Assembly (NCBI GenBank): GCA_026706075.1
Contig: JAPOZM010000122.1
Coordinates: 62,001-126,000, forward strand
Reading direction: 5' to 3'
From: Gemmatimonadaceae bacterium
GTDB taxonomy: Bacteria > Latescibacterota > UBA2968 > UBA8231
DNA length: 64,000 nt
The notes beneath the pieces were generated by a model. The model was given only the letters and a program-made list of their open reading frames with translations, ran no database searches and had not been told where the DNA came from. Shown here piece by piece: positions 18,718 through 27,507 of the stretch (within the stretch, counting starts at the first letter, position 1; each line of letters opens with the position of its first letter). The translations under genes and the position numbers were made by a program.

Positions 18718-21126
18718 ATGCGCGTTCCCATCTGGAGACCCGGGATCCCCACCGTCTGCCTGGTCCTCTGTCTGGTCCTTGGATTCTCGTTGCGCTTCGT
18801 CGGGTTGACCCGCGGCGACAGCTCCCTGGAAGAGAGAGCCTTCCACCACTTCCATCCGGACGAGACCACCATCGTCCAGACCGCTCTCAAACCGATCGAA
18901 CCCTTCTCTCCGGAGCTTACCTGTTACGGCCTGCTGCCTGTCTATCTGCTTCGCGGAGTCCTCGAGTTCAACCGGATCGTCTTCGGTTGGGACTTCGAGG
19001 ACCAGGGCTCCACCGACTCGGTGCGGTATGTCTATCTGACCGCCCGCATTCTGGCGGCCCTGGTCTCCTGTCTGACCCTGTACCTGGTGTGGCTGCTTGG
19101 CCACCGCTGGTTCGGGGAGCTGGCCGGACTGCTCGCCACCCTGGTGGTTGCCGTGGCCCCCATGGCCATCCAGTCGGCCCACTTCTACACCGTGGACGGG
19201 TTGTTCACGCTGCTGATCCTCGCCGCGCTCCTCTCCCTGTTTCATGCGCTGGAGGGCGACGACCGGCGATGGTGGGTGGCGACCGGGGCCCTGACGGGCG
19301 TCGCTGGCGCGGTGCGCCTCGCCGGTCTGTCGGTGGGGGCGATGGTGCCGGTCGGTCTCCTCATCTACCACCGCCGCAGACTCGGAGCGGTCCTGACGTC
19401 TTCCGTCTGGCTGGCAGGTCTGGCGGGGTTGCTGTCCCTGCTCGTCCTGCAGCCTTACCTCGTCACGGACTGGGAACTCCTCCTTCAGAGTCGTTCGGTC
19501 AACGACTTCAACTATGCGATGAAGGTAGCCCGCGGCGAATACCTCACCGCGTGGAGCCTGGTGGATGTCCACACCATCCCGTACCTGCACCACTGGAGCC
19601 ACCTGTGGCCCCTGGGGGTGGGCTGGCCCCTCACCGTCTCCTTCGGCCTCGCGATCGCCAGCGGTCTGTGGAGAGCAGACCGTCGCAAGGGACTGCTCCT
19701 CCTGTGGGTCGGAATCCACTTCGCCCTCATCGGCGGCCTGCTCACCAAGCCGACGCGCTACCTCCTGCCCATGCTGCCCTTCCTGGCCATTCTGACGGCC
19801 GACCTCTGTGTCTGGCTGGTCCACTCTCCCCGGCTGCTCAGAGTGCGCAAGCTGGCCATCGCCGCCACCGCCGCGGTTCTCGTCCACAGTGCGGGTTACG
19901 GCATCGCCTTTGCGGGCATCTATGCCAGGGAGGACAGCCGCATCGAGGCGGCGCGCTGGATGGAGGAGCGGATCCCGGACGACAGCCGGATCGGCGTGGA
20001 ACAGGGCGCATTCACCATGCGAGGCCTGGTCGGCAACCGCCATCGCTCGAGATTGCTCGGTACCTCCCAGCTCTTCAGCATGCGGGGATATGCGACCTGC
20101 GGCACAGAACTCACCTGGCTCCGGCCATACTTCGAGGACCTGGACTACCTGGCCATCATCGAGGCCAATCGTTACCAGCAGTTCACGGCCGTTCCCGATT
20201 TGATCCCCGGCGCCGCCGCCTTCTACCAGGCGCTGGCCGATGGGGATCTGGGTTTCGACCTCGTCCACCGGGTCGAGCGCTACCCCACCCTGGGCGGCCT
20301 CGAGTTCCGGGACGACGGAAGCGATCCCTCCTTCACCGGCTACGACCACCCGGTAGTCTCGATCTTCAGGATGAGAGATGACGCCTCCTGGCAGGAGGCT
20401 TGGGAGAGATTGCGGACGAGCCTGTCCGCGAGCGCCCACTGTGTGGACCCCTACCTGGAGAGAGCGGGTGCCGCCATCGAGGCCGGGGATCTGAGCCAGG
20501 GCCTGAGTTGGGCCCGGATGGCCGCCCGGAGAGTACCGGAGAACCGGATCGCCCCGCTGATCGAGGCCCATCTGCTCGCGCGCATGGGAGGACCGGACCG
20601 GGAAGCCTCGGAGGCCCACCACACCGAACTGCTGGAGCCGCACCGCATCCCCGCGGACGCGGCCCTGGCCACGGGGATGAGCCTCTTCGAGTTGGGGCTG
20701 AAGGAGCTGGCCGTCTCCGCCCTCGAAACCGGGGTCTCGGCGACCATCGAAGACGACAGGGTTCCCAGGGAACCGATGGCCCGCATCTACATGCGCCTGG
20801 CATCTCGCCTGAAGGAGGAGCTCGAGCTGGAAGAGGAGGCCGACGAGGTCCTGTTGATGGCCACCCGGCTTCATCCCCTTCCCGGGGCCTACAACCGGCT
20901 GGCCAGGGGGGCTCTCGAGAAAGAGCACTACGGCCCAGCCGCCGAGTATCTGCAGCAGTCGCTGCGGCTGAACCCCGAGCAGGCGGGCGTGCATGCCACC
21001 CTCGGCCAGATCGCGGCGGAGGTGGACGATCCGGCCACGGCGCTGCGGCACTTCCGGAAAGCCCTCGAGCTGAACCCGGACCTGGAGGACCGCCTCAGCC
21101 CTTGGATCACCGTGCACAGGGACTGA
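18718..21126 (+). CDS. GT-C (GT39/PMT-like) membrane glycosyltransferase fused to TPR repeats
   Basis: This 802-residue protein starts with a hydrophobic helix, then a first periplasmic loop containing FHPDE, the Asp-bearing site typical of GT-C enzymes that use lipid-phosphate sugars. Nine or more membrane helices follow to about residue 400. The second half is soluble: a periplasmic domain (about 400-560), then TPR-like helix pairs from about 570 to the end (EHYGPAAEYLQQSLRLNPEQ-type repeat near 740). It probably transfers a sugar to a protein or glycolipid at the inner membrane, with the TPR part binding a partner. Codon use looks slightly less GC-biased than its neighbours. Confidence 0.82.
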   Translation: MRVPIWRPGIPTVCLVLCLVLGFSLRFVGLTRGDSSLEERAFHHFHPDETTIVQTALKPIEPFSPELTCYGLLPVYLLRGVLEFNRIVFGWDFEDQGSTDSVRYVYLTARILAALVSCLTLYLVWLLGHRWFGELAGLLATLVVAVAPMAIQSAHFYTVDGLFTLLILAALLSLFHALEGDDRRWWVATGALTGVAGAVRLAGLSVGAMVPVGLLIYHRRRLGAVLTSSVWLAGLAGLLSLLVLQPYLVTDWELLLQSRSVNDFNYAMKVARGEYLTAWSLVDVHTIPYLHHWSHLWPLGVGWPLTVSFGLAIASGLWRADRRKGLLLLWVGIHFALIGGLLTKPTRYLLPMLPFLAILTADLCVWLVHSPRLLRVRKLAIAATAAVLVHSAGYGIAFAGIYAREDSRIEAARWMEERIPDDSRIGVEQGAFTMRGLVGNRHRSRLLGTSQLFSMRGYATCGTELTWLRPYFEDLDYLAIIEANRYQQFTAVPDLIPGAAAFYQALADGDLGFDLVHRVERYPTLGGLEFRDDGSDPSFTGYDHPVVSIFRMRDDASWQEAWERLRTSLSASAHCVDPYLERAGAAIEAGDLSQGLSWARMAARRVPENRIAPLIEAHLLARMGGPDREASEAHHTELLEPHRIPADAALATGMSLFELGLKELAVSALETGVSATIEDDRVPREPMARIYMRLASRLKEELELEEEADEVLLMATRLHPLPGAYNRLARGALEKEHYGPAAEYLQQSLRLNPEQAGVHATLGQIAAEVDDPATALRHFRKALELNPDLEDRLSPWITVHRD

Positions 21127-21156
21127 CCGAAGGAGCGGCGCTGGCCGGACGGACCC

Positions 21157-21187
21157 TTGACGGAGGAGGGCCGCGGAACCCGATTAT
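21157..21187 (+). promoter_or_regulatory. Candidate promoter for the dipeptidase gene
   Basis: TTGACG (21157-21162) and GATTAT (21182-21187) are 19 bases apart in the 89-base gap before the dipeptidase start. The spacer is longer than optimal. Confidence 0.3.
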
Positions 21188-21215
21188 CACCCTTCCCCAC
21201 CGCCCTGGAGAGACC

Positions 21216-22232
21216 ATGAACACCGACCTGCACAGCGACGCCCTCGTCATCGACTCCCACAACGACACCGCCGTGGGCCTGATCCGGCGCGGCAACCTCG
21301 GGCTGGCCGGGGAGAGCAGCCCGGAGCGGCGGCGGCGGCTCGGAACCGTCGCCTATGTGCGCCAGCAGTTCGACCCACCCGAGAGGCCCCTGCAGCAGAC
21401 CCTGCCCCGTCTCCGCGAAGGCGGGATCGACGCCGGCTACTTCGCCGTGGACACGACGATCGCCCGCAACAACCACCTCCTGTACGCTCTCGACGCGCTG
21501 GGCTACCTGAAGCGGGAGGTGGAGACCCACTCCACCGAGTCGGCCATCGCCCGCTCCGCCGCCGACATCGAGACCGCCCGCGCCGCCGGACGCTTTGCGG
21601 TGGTCCTGGCGGTGGAGAACTCGGCGGCCCTGCAGCACAGCCTCTTCGCCCTCGACGCCCTCTACGAGGTGGGGGTGCGCACCATGACCCTGACCCACAG
21701 CGCGCGCACCGACGCGGCCGACGGGTGCGAGGTGGAAGGCGGCGGCGGGCTCACCGGGTTTGGCCGGGAAGTCGTCCGGCGCATGAACGAGCTGGGCATG
21801 CTCGTCGATGTCTCCCACGTGAACGAGCGCGGCTTCTGGGATGTCCTCGAGTGCTCCTCCGCCCCCGTCGTCGCCAGCCACAGCTGCTGCCGCGCCCTGT
21901 GCGGCCACCCGCGCAACCTCACCGACGAGCAGCTGCGGGCCCTGGGCGAGTCCGGCGGCGTCGTGGGCATCACCTTCGTGCCCGACTTCATCGACGCCGA
22001 CGCGCCCGACATGGGACGCCTGGCCGATCACGTCCTCCACGCCGTGGACCAGGCCGGCGAGGAAGCGGTGGGCCTCGGGTCCGATTTCGACGGCGGCGGC
22101 GACCTTCTGGCGCACGCCGGCAACTACCCGGAGATCACCGACAGGCTCCTCGAGCGCGGCACGGGAGAGGCGGCGGTGCGCGCCGTCCTCGGCCTCAACC
22201 ACCTGCGGCTGCTGCGGCAGGTGATCGGCTGA
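21216..22232 (+). CDS. Membrane dipeptidase family hydrolase (M19)
   Basis: This 338-residue TIM-barrel metalloenzyme belongs to the renal dipeptidase family. The dinuclear zinc site is visible: IDSHND (H15, D17), LAVENSAAL with the bridging Glu, VDVSHVNERG and VASHSCC with the two later His. GLGSDFDGGG near the C-terminus is the family signature. These enzymes cleave dipeptides, including L-D or D-containing ones. No signal peptide is seen, so the enzyme is probably cytosolic. ATG 21216 has CTGGAGAGACC ahead of it. It converges with the M32 carboxypeptidase gene 7 bases away; three peptidases thus lie within about 7 kb. Confidence 0.92.
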   Translation: MNTDLHSDALVIDSHNDTAVGLIRRGNLGLAGESSPERRRRLGTVAYVRQQFDPPERPLQQTLPRLREGGIDAGYFAVDTTIARNNHLLYALDALGYLKREVETHSTESAIARSAADIETARAAGRFAVVLAVENSAALQHSLFALDALYEVGVRTMTLTHSARTDAADGCEVEGGGGLTGFGREVVRRMNELGMLVDVSHVNERGFWDVLECSSAPVVASHSCCRALCGHPRNLTDEQLRALGESGGVVGITFVPDFIDADAPDMGRLADHVLHAVDQAGEEAVGLGSDFDGGGDLLAHAGNYPEITDRLLERGTGEAAVRAVLGLNHLRLLRQVIG

Positions 22233-22239
22233 GCGCCGC

Positions 22240-23748
22240 TCAGTCGAGACCGTACAGGGGCCGGTACTTGCCTTCGAGGTACTCCATCAGGTAATCGACG
22301 CGCAGGGGCTCGCCGGTGACCTCCTGCACGAGTTCGGAGGCGGTGAGGCGGCTGCCCCGCGAGTGGATGTTCTCGCGCATCCAGCCGAGGAGGCCGGAGA
22401 ACTCTCCCCGGCGGATCTGGCCGGGCAAGTCCCCGAGGTCGGCGCAGGCCCGGCGGTGGAACTGGGCGCCGTAGAGGTTCCCGAGGGTGTAGGTGGGGAA
22501 ATACCCGATGAGTCCCATCGACCAGTGGATGTCCTGCAGGACGCCCTCGGCGTCGGAGCCGGGCCGGATGCCGAGGTAGGAGTCCATGCGCTCGTTCCAG
22601 ACTCCCGGCAGGTCCCCCACGTCCAGCTCTCCCTCGATGAGCGCCTTCTCCAACTCGAAGCGCAGGAGGATGTGCAGGTCGTAGGTCATCTCGTCGGCCT
22701 CGACGCGGATCAGCGACCTCTCGACGCGGTTGACGAAGGCGTAGAACCGGTCCACCCCCACGCCCTCGAGCTGCGCGGGGAAGCACTCGGCGAGGTGGGG
22801 CAGGTAGTGCTCCCAGAACTCGCGGCTGCGGCCGACGGCGTTCTCCCACGTGCGCGACTGGGACTCGTGGATCCCGAGGGAGACGGACCCTCCCACGGGG
22901 AGCCCCTCCGCCTCCGCGGGCAGCCCCTGCTCGTAGAGGCCGTGGCCGGCCTCGTGGATGATTCCGAAGAGGGCGCTGGTGAGCTGGCCGGCGGCGTACC
23001 GGGTGGTGAGGCGCACGTCCCCGGGATGGCTGCCCGAGCAGAACGGATGGACGGAGACGTCGAGGCGCCCCGCCTCCATGTCGAAACCGAGGTCGGCCAG
23101 AACCCGGCGGCCGAAGCTCTCCTGAAGGGCGACGTCGTATTCGCGCTCCAGCAGATCCTCCCTCTGCGCCGCCGCCTCACTGCCCAGGATCTCCTCCACG
23201 AGGGGGACGAGCCGGCGGCGCAGTTCCCCGAGCAAGGGCTCGATCTCTTCCACCCGGGCGTGGGGCTCGAAGTGATCGAGGAGGGCGTTGTAGACCGACC
23301 CCGTGAAACCCACGGCATGAGCCTCCTGGCGCTTGAGGTCGACGATCTTCTCGAGCCACGGCTGGAAAAGGACGAACTCCGACTTCTCCCGGGCCTCGAC
23401 CCAGGCCTCGTGGGCCAGCGACTCGGTGCGCGTCAGCTCGACGACCAGCTCCCTGGGGATCCGAAGGGCGCGGTCCTGGTGGCGCTTCAGTTCGCGCACG
23501 TTGACCCGCGCGTCACCACTCAGGCCCTCCCCGTCCAAAGACTCCACCAGCTCGACGAGGTCCGGAGCCGTAAGCCTCTCGTGGACCAGGCCGGCCAGCG
23601 TCCCCAGGCTGCGCGCCCGGGGGCCGCTCCCCCGGCGGGGCATGCAGGTCTCCTGGTCCCAGTGAAGCAGGGACTCGGCGTGGCCCAGGTCGGCCAGCTC
23701 CCGCGCCGCGGCGGTGAAGCGTTCGTAAGGCGCTTCGGAATTGCTCAT
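22240..23748 (-). CDS. Carboxypeptidase Taq family metallopeptidase (M32)
   Basis: This 502-residue, largely helical protein carries HEAGH at residues 265-269 followed by GLYEQGLP, and then GIHESQSRTWEN with the third zinc-ligand Glu. Both are M32 signatures. The C-terminal IHSRGSR...ASELVQEVTG block is also standard. M32 enzymes are zinc or cobalt carboxypeptidases with broad specificity and a length near 500, as here. The start is only 35 bases from the divergent enolase-superfamily gene, so the two promoters must overlap each other or lie inside coding sequence. Confidence 0.94.
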   Translation of the reverse strand: MSNSEAPYERFTAAARELADLGHAESLLHWDQETCMPRRGSGPRARSLGTLAGLVHERLTAPDLVELVESLDGEGLSGDARVNVRELKRHQDRALRIPRELVVELTRTESLAHEAWVEAREKSEFVLFQPWLEKIVDLKRQEAHAVGFTGSVYNALLDHFEPHARVEEIEPLLGELRRRLVPLVEEILGSEAAAQREDLLEREYDVALQESFGRRVLADLGFDMEAGRLDVSVHPFCSGSHPGDVRLTTRYAAGQLTSALFGIIHEAGHGLYEQGLPAEAEGLPVGGSVSLGIHESQSRTWENAVGRSREFWEHYLPHLAECFPAQLEGVGVDRFYAFVNRVERSLIRVEADEMTYDLHILLRFELEKALIEGELDVGDLPGVWNERMDSYLGIRPGSDAEGVLQDIHWSMGLIGYFPTYTLGNLYGAQFHRRACADLGDLPGQIRRGEFSGLLGWMRENIHSRGSRLTASELVQEVTGEPLRVDYLMEYLEGKYRPLYGLD

Positions 23749-23783
23749 CTTTCCTTCATCCCTTCTCCCAGGAGCGAACCCGC

Positions 23784-25007
23784 ATGAAGATCGTCAAAGC
23801 CGACCACTACGTCCTCCACATCCCGTTCTACGCCGACCACGTGGTCCGCGCCATGCACCGCGCCCAGACCCACGACGAGACGGTCCACGTGAACCGCATC
23901 GAGCTCGACGACGGCAGCGTCGGCCACGGCGACGGAGGCGGCCCGGGAGGCGACCTGGTGGGCCGCAATCCCCTCGAGGTCCTGAACGACGACGGCATCG
24001 GCTTCGGCAACCAGCTCGCCATTCTCGACGCCGTGGGGCGCGCCACCGGCACCCCCGCCCACGCCCTCCTCGGCCGCCGGCTGCGCGACCGGTGCCCTCT
24101 CTCCTGGTGGGACATCGACATGCCCCCCGCCGACTGGGTGAAGGAGGCCGAAGAGTCGCTGAGGCGCGGCTACACCACCTTCAAGATGAAGGCCCGCCCC
24201 TGGTTCGACATCCACGAGCAGGTGGCCAGCGTCGGCGCCGTGGTGCCAGTCGACTACCGCTTCGATGTCGACTTCAACGGCTTCCTGCTCACCCCGGCCC
24301 GCGCCGAGGAGCACCTCTGCCGCCTTGACGACCACCCCAACGTCGGCATGTACGAGAGTCCCTTCTACCTGGGCACCGACCTGACGGGAGCCCGCATCCT
24401 GCGGGAACGCGTCCGCAAGCCGGTGGTGGAGCACTTCAACGAAGGCGTCCTCCACGCCCACGCAAGCGATGGTTTCGTCATCGGCGGCGGAATCCAGGGG
24501 GTGCTGCGGCAGGGGACCCTGGCGGAGCAGTTCAACAAGCCCTTCTGGCTGCAGCTGGTGGGCACCGGGATCACCACCGCATACGCCCTCCATCTCGGAT
24601 CGGTCCTGTCCCACGCCCAGTTGCCCTACATCACCTGCTTCGAGCTGTTCGAGGACGACCTCCTCGTCGACCCGATCCGCGTCGTCGACGGCCACGCTTG
24701 CGTGCCCGAGGGGCCGGGCCTCGGCGTGGAGATCGACGAGGGCGCCATCGAGCGCTACCGCGTCGAGCCGGGGGAGCCGTCGCCGTGTCAGCTCTATCGG
24801 CAGCAGAAGCGCATCCTGCGGGTCCGCTGGCCGGGGCACGGCGCCGACCGGGTGTGGGAGTTCACCGCCGAGGCCAACTACCAGCGGGAGTTCTACGCCG
24901 GATCGATCCCCCCCTTCCAGCCCGGGGTGAGCCTGGAGGTGGAGGAGGACGACGGCTCCGCCGCCTTCGCCCGCGCCCACGAGTCGATCGCCGGCCGCGG
25001 CATGTAG
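23784..25007 (+). CDS. Enolase-superfamily protein (mandelate racemase/muconate cycloisomerase type)
   Basis: This 407-residue protein has an N-terminal alpha+beta capping domain (1-100) and a C-terminal barrel. Strand 2 carries K134-M-K136, the KxK of the muconate-lactonising subgroup. Candidate metal ligands are the Asp in FDVDFNG (161-163), E191 in MYESPF and E216 in VVEHFNEG. The usual acidic pair on strand 6 and the His/Asp dyad are not obvious, so the reaction cannot be assigned. The last 60 residues (LYRQQKRILRVRW onward) extend past the usual end. A sugar-phosphate-isomerase-like barrel gene converges on it 28 bases away; shared sugar-acid metabolism is a guess. Confidence 0.8.
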   Translation: MKIVKADHYVLHIPFYADHVVRAMHRAQTHDETVHVNRIELDDGSVGHGDGGGPGGDLVGRNPLEVLNDDGIGFGNQLAILDAVGRATGTPAHALLGRRLRDRCPLSWWDIDMPPADWVKEAEESLRRGYTTFKMKARPWFDIHEQVASVGAVVPVDYRFDVDFNGFLLTPARAEEHLCRLDDHPNVGMYESPFYLGTDLTGARILRERVRKPVVEHFNEGVLHAHASDGFVIGGGIQGVLRQGTLAEQFNKPFWLQLVGTGITTAYALHLGSVLSHAQLPYITCFELFEDDLLVDPIRVVDGHACVPEGPGLGVEIDEGAIERYRVEPGEPSPCQLYRQQKRILRVRWPGHGADRVWEFTAEANYQREFYAGSIPPFQPGVSLEVEEDDGSAAFARAHESIAGRGM

Positions 25008-25035
25008 CCGCCGGGGGCCTCGTCCGGCGGCCGCT

Positions 25036-26040
25036 TCAGGCCTCCCGCCGGGCGCGGATCTCCTCGAAGCCGGTCAGGCTGTACCCGATGCCCACGTAGT
25101 CGAGGAGGTTCGTCAGGCTGCGCAGGGCCACGCCGAAGCCGTCGACGCCGGAGAAGCCGCCGAACTGGCCGCCCCCCTTCAGGTGCGGCTCCAGGTCGAG
25201 GAAGACGCCGGGCACGCCGAGGCGCTTGAGCCGCCGCGTCAGGGCCGGCAGGCGGGCCCGGAAGTCGCGCAGGATCGCCTCGTGGCCCGAGTCCCCCTCG
25301 TCGGGGGGGACGAAGTTCTTCAGCCGCTCCTCGTCGACGTGCCCCTGCCACTCGAGCTCCGGATCGATGCGGTAGTCCTTGATGTGCATCCAGCCGATGC
25401 CGGCCCGCATCGCCTGGTACTCGGCGTAGGTCTCGTGGGGCCGCAGGTTCTGGCTGGAGAGATTCCCGCCGTCGAAGATCAGGCAGAGGTTGGGGTGCGA
25501 CACCTTGCGGTGCAGCCGCCGCAGGAGGCGGCCGTTCTGGCCCACGAGGTTGGCCTCCACCTCCAGGCCGAAGAGGACCCCGCCCCGGGCGCAGACCTCG
25601 GCGATGCGCGCCAGCCTTTCGGCGGCTTCGTCCAGGTGGTCCTCCGGGGAGGTGCCGCGCGGGTGGTAGAAGGAGAACCCCCGCACCAGCCGCGTCTCGA
25701 ACTCCCCCGCCAGGTCGGCGGCGCGCTGCACGTCGCGGCCGAGGTAGCGCTCGAAAGGGACGTAGGCGTTGGCGCTGCCGTCCTCGATGTCGAGAAGCTT
25801 CACTTTGCCGATAGGCGAGCCGATGGAGGAGACGCGGATGCCGGACTCCTCGTGCAGCCGCCGCAGCCGGCGCACCTCGGCCTTGGTGAGGGTCATGACG
25901 TTCTTGACGCCGGACCCGGCGTCGACGAAGCGCAGGCTGTACCAGGACATGCCGAGGGCCGCCAGCATGGTCAGCTGCGACTCGGCCTTCTTGTCGGCGG
26001 GGCCCTCGTCGGCGAAGCCGCTGAGGATCACTTCGGGCAT
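25036..26040 (-). CDS. Sugar phosphate isomerase/epimerase-like TIM barrel
   Basis: This 334-residue protein resembles the xylose-isomerase-like (AP endonuclease 2) barrel family. It has ILSGFADEG at the first strand, the LRRLHEESGIRVSSIGSPIGK block, GVLFGLEVEAN, LCLIFDGGN with a likely metal-binding Asp, and IGWMHIKDY with His and Asp. Family members isomerise or epimerise sugars or polyols, or cleave related compounds. No signal peptide is seen. It is 51 bases downstream of dnaB on the same strand and may be co-transcribed, but its neighbours do not explain its function. Confidence 0.82.
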   Translation of the reverse strand: MPEVILSGFADEGPADKKAESQLTMLAALGMSWYSLRFVDAGSGVKNVMTLTKAEVRRLRRLHEESGIRVSSIGSPIGKVKLLDIEDGSANAYVPFERYLGRDVQRAADLAGEFETRLVRGFSFYHPRGTSPEDHLDEAAERLARIAEVCARGGVLFGLEVEANLVGQNGRLLRRLHRKVSHPNLCLIFDGGNLSSQNLRPHETYAEYQAMRAGIGWMHIKDYRIDPELEWQGHVDEERLKNFVPPDEGDSGHEAILRDFRARLPALTRRLKRLGVPGVFLDLEPHLKGGGQFGGFSGVDGFGVALRSLTNLLDYVGIGYSLTGFEEIRARREA

Positions 26041-26091
26041 GGGGCGACTCCTCGGTTGTGGGCCGGGGAGAGGTTGAGAGGCGTGCCGGCC

Positions 26092-27507
26092 TCAGGGGGC
26101 ATAGCCCTCCACCTCCTCCTCGTCGATGCGATACCCCGGGGCCAGGTCCTCGAAGCTGGCGCTCTCCTTGTTCCACATCAGCTCGGCGGAATCGGTCGGC
26201 CCGTTGCGCTGCTTGGCGACGATGATCTCCGCCTTGCCCTCCTGGGGTTCGCCATCCTCCGACTTCAGTCCGTACATATCGGGGCGGTAGATGAACATGA
26301 CCACGTCGGCGTCCTGCTCGAGGGAGCCCGACTCCCGGAGGTCGGAAAGCTGCGGGCGCCGGTCGGTGCGCGCCTCGGGCGCCCGCGACAACTGCGACAG
26401 GGCCAGAACGGGCACGTCGAGCTCCTTGGCCATCGCCTTCAGCCCGCGGGAGATGCGCGACACCTCCTGCTCGCGGCTCTGCAGGCTCTCGTGGCTGCCC
26501 ATCAGCTGCAGGTAGTCGATGATGACGAGATCGACGCCGTGCTCCCGCTTGAGCCTCCGCGCCTTGGCCCGCGCCTCCAGGACGCTGATGCCGGCTGTGT
26601 CGTCCACGTAGATCCGTGCCTGGGCGAGGCGGGTCACCTGACGGGTCACGTGCACCCAGTCCTCCTGCCCGAGATGCCCCGTGCGCAGCCTGTGCAGGTT
26701 GAACCTGGTCTCGATGGACAGCAGCCTCTGCGCCACCTGCTGCTTGGACATCTCGAGGGTGAAGACGGCCACGCTCCTGCCGTGCTGCATGGCGGCGCGG
26801 CTGGCGCAGCACAGGGCCAGGGCCGACTTGCCGACGCTCGGACGGGCCGCCAGGAGGATCAGGTCGCCATACTGGAAACCGGAGGTGATCTCGTTGAGAG
26901 CCTTGTATCCGGTGTCCACGCCGGAGACGGCGCTCCGGTTCTTCTGGGCCTGCTCGAGCTGCTGGATGGTCTCACCGAGGACCTGCTCGATCGGCTCGAA
27001 GCCCTGGGTCAGCCCCCTCTCGGAGAGGGCGAAGATGCGCTGCTCGGCCCAGTCGATCAGCTCGTGGACGTCGCTGCGCCCCTCGAAGGCGCGGTTGGAG
27101 ATCTCGGCCGAGGCCTCGATCAGGCCGCGGCTGAGTCCGCGCTCGACGACGATCCGGGCATGGTGCTCGATGTTGGCCGCCGAGGCCACGCCGGCGGCGA
27201 GCTCGGCCAGGTAGACGACGCCCCCCGCCGGCTCCAGCTGCCCCCGGCGCTTGAGCTCCTCGCCGACGGTGAGCTGGTCGACGGCCTCGTTGCGCTCCCA
27301 GAGCTCGACCATGGCGGCGAAGATGCGGGCGTGGGGGCCGTGGTAGAAGACCTCCTCCTCAAGGAGCTCGATGGCGCGGCCCACGGCGCGGGGTTCGATC
27401 AGCATCGCTCCGAGGACGGCCTGCTCCACCTCCACCGCTTGCGGCGGCATGCGGTCGAGACGCTGGCCCTGGGGCTGCCCCTCGCGGCCGTTCGGCGGCT
27501 GGGTCAT
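26092..27507 (-). CDS. dnaB: Replicative DNA helicase DnaB
   Basis: This 471-residue protein has the DnaB N-domain (about 15-115: PPQAVEVEQAVLGAML...) and a RecA-like C-domain with Walker A AARPSVGKSALAL near 205. VFTLEMSKQQ, Walker B VIIDYLQLM, and LSQLSRAPEARTDRRPQLSDLRESG near 370 follow. The hexamer unwinds DNA at the replication fork. There is no intein. ATG 27507 overlaps the uracil-DNA glycosylase stop by 4 bases; the longer open frame upstream is the shadow of that gene. Its place after coaBC and udg mixes replication and repair with coenzyme A synthesis. Confidence 0.97.
   Translation of the reverse strand: MTQPPNGREGQPQGQRLDRMPPQAVEVEQAVLGAMLIEPRAVGRAIELLEEEVFYHGPHARIFAAMVELWERNEAVDQLTVGEELKRRGQLEPAGGVVYLAELAAGVASAANIEHHARIVVERGLSRGLIEASAEISNRAFEGRSDVHELIDWAEQRIFALSERGLTQGFEPIEQVLGETIQQLEQAQKNRSAVSGVDTGYKALNEITSGFQYGDLILLAARPSVGKSALALCCASRAAMQHGRSVAVFTLEMSKQQVAQRLLSIETRFNLHRLRTGHLGQEDWVHVTRQVTRLAQARIYVDDTAGISVLEARAKARRLKREHGVDLVIIDYLQLMGSHESLQSREQEVSRISRGLKAMAKELDVPVLALSQLSRAPEARTDRRPQLSDLRESGSLEQDADVVMFIYRPDMYGLKSEDGEPQEGKAEIIVAKQRNGPTDSAELMWNKESASFEDLAPGYRIDEEEVEGYAP

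Noticed and set aside
18601..21117. Open frame of 838 codons on the minus strand
   Set aside because: It mirrors the GT39-TPR gene. The translation is Gly/Gln/His/Arg-rich without motifs, typical of antisense shadow frames.
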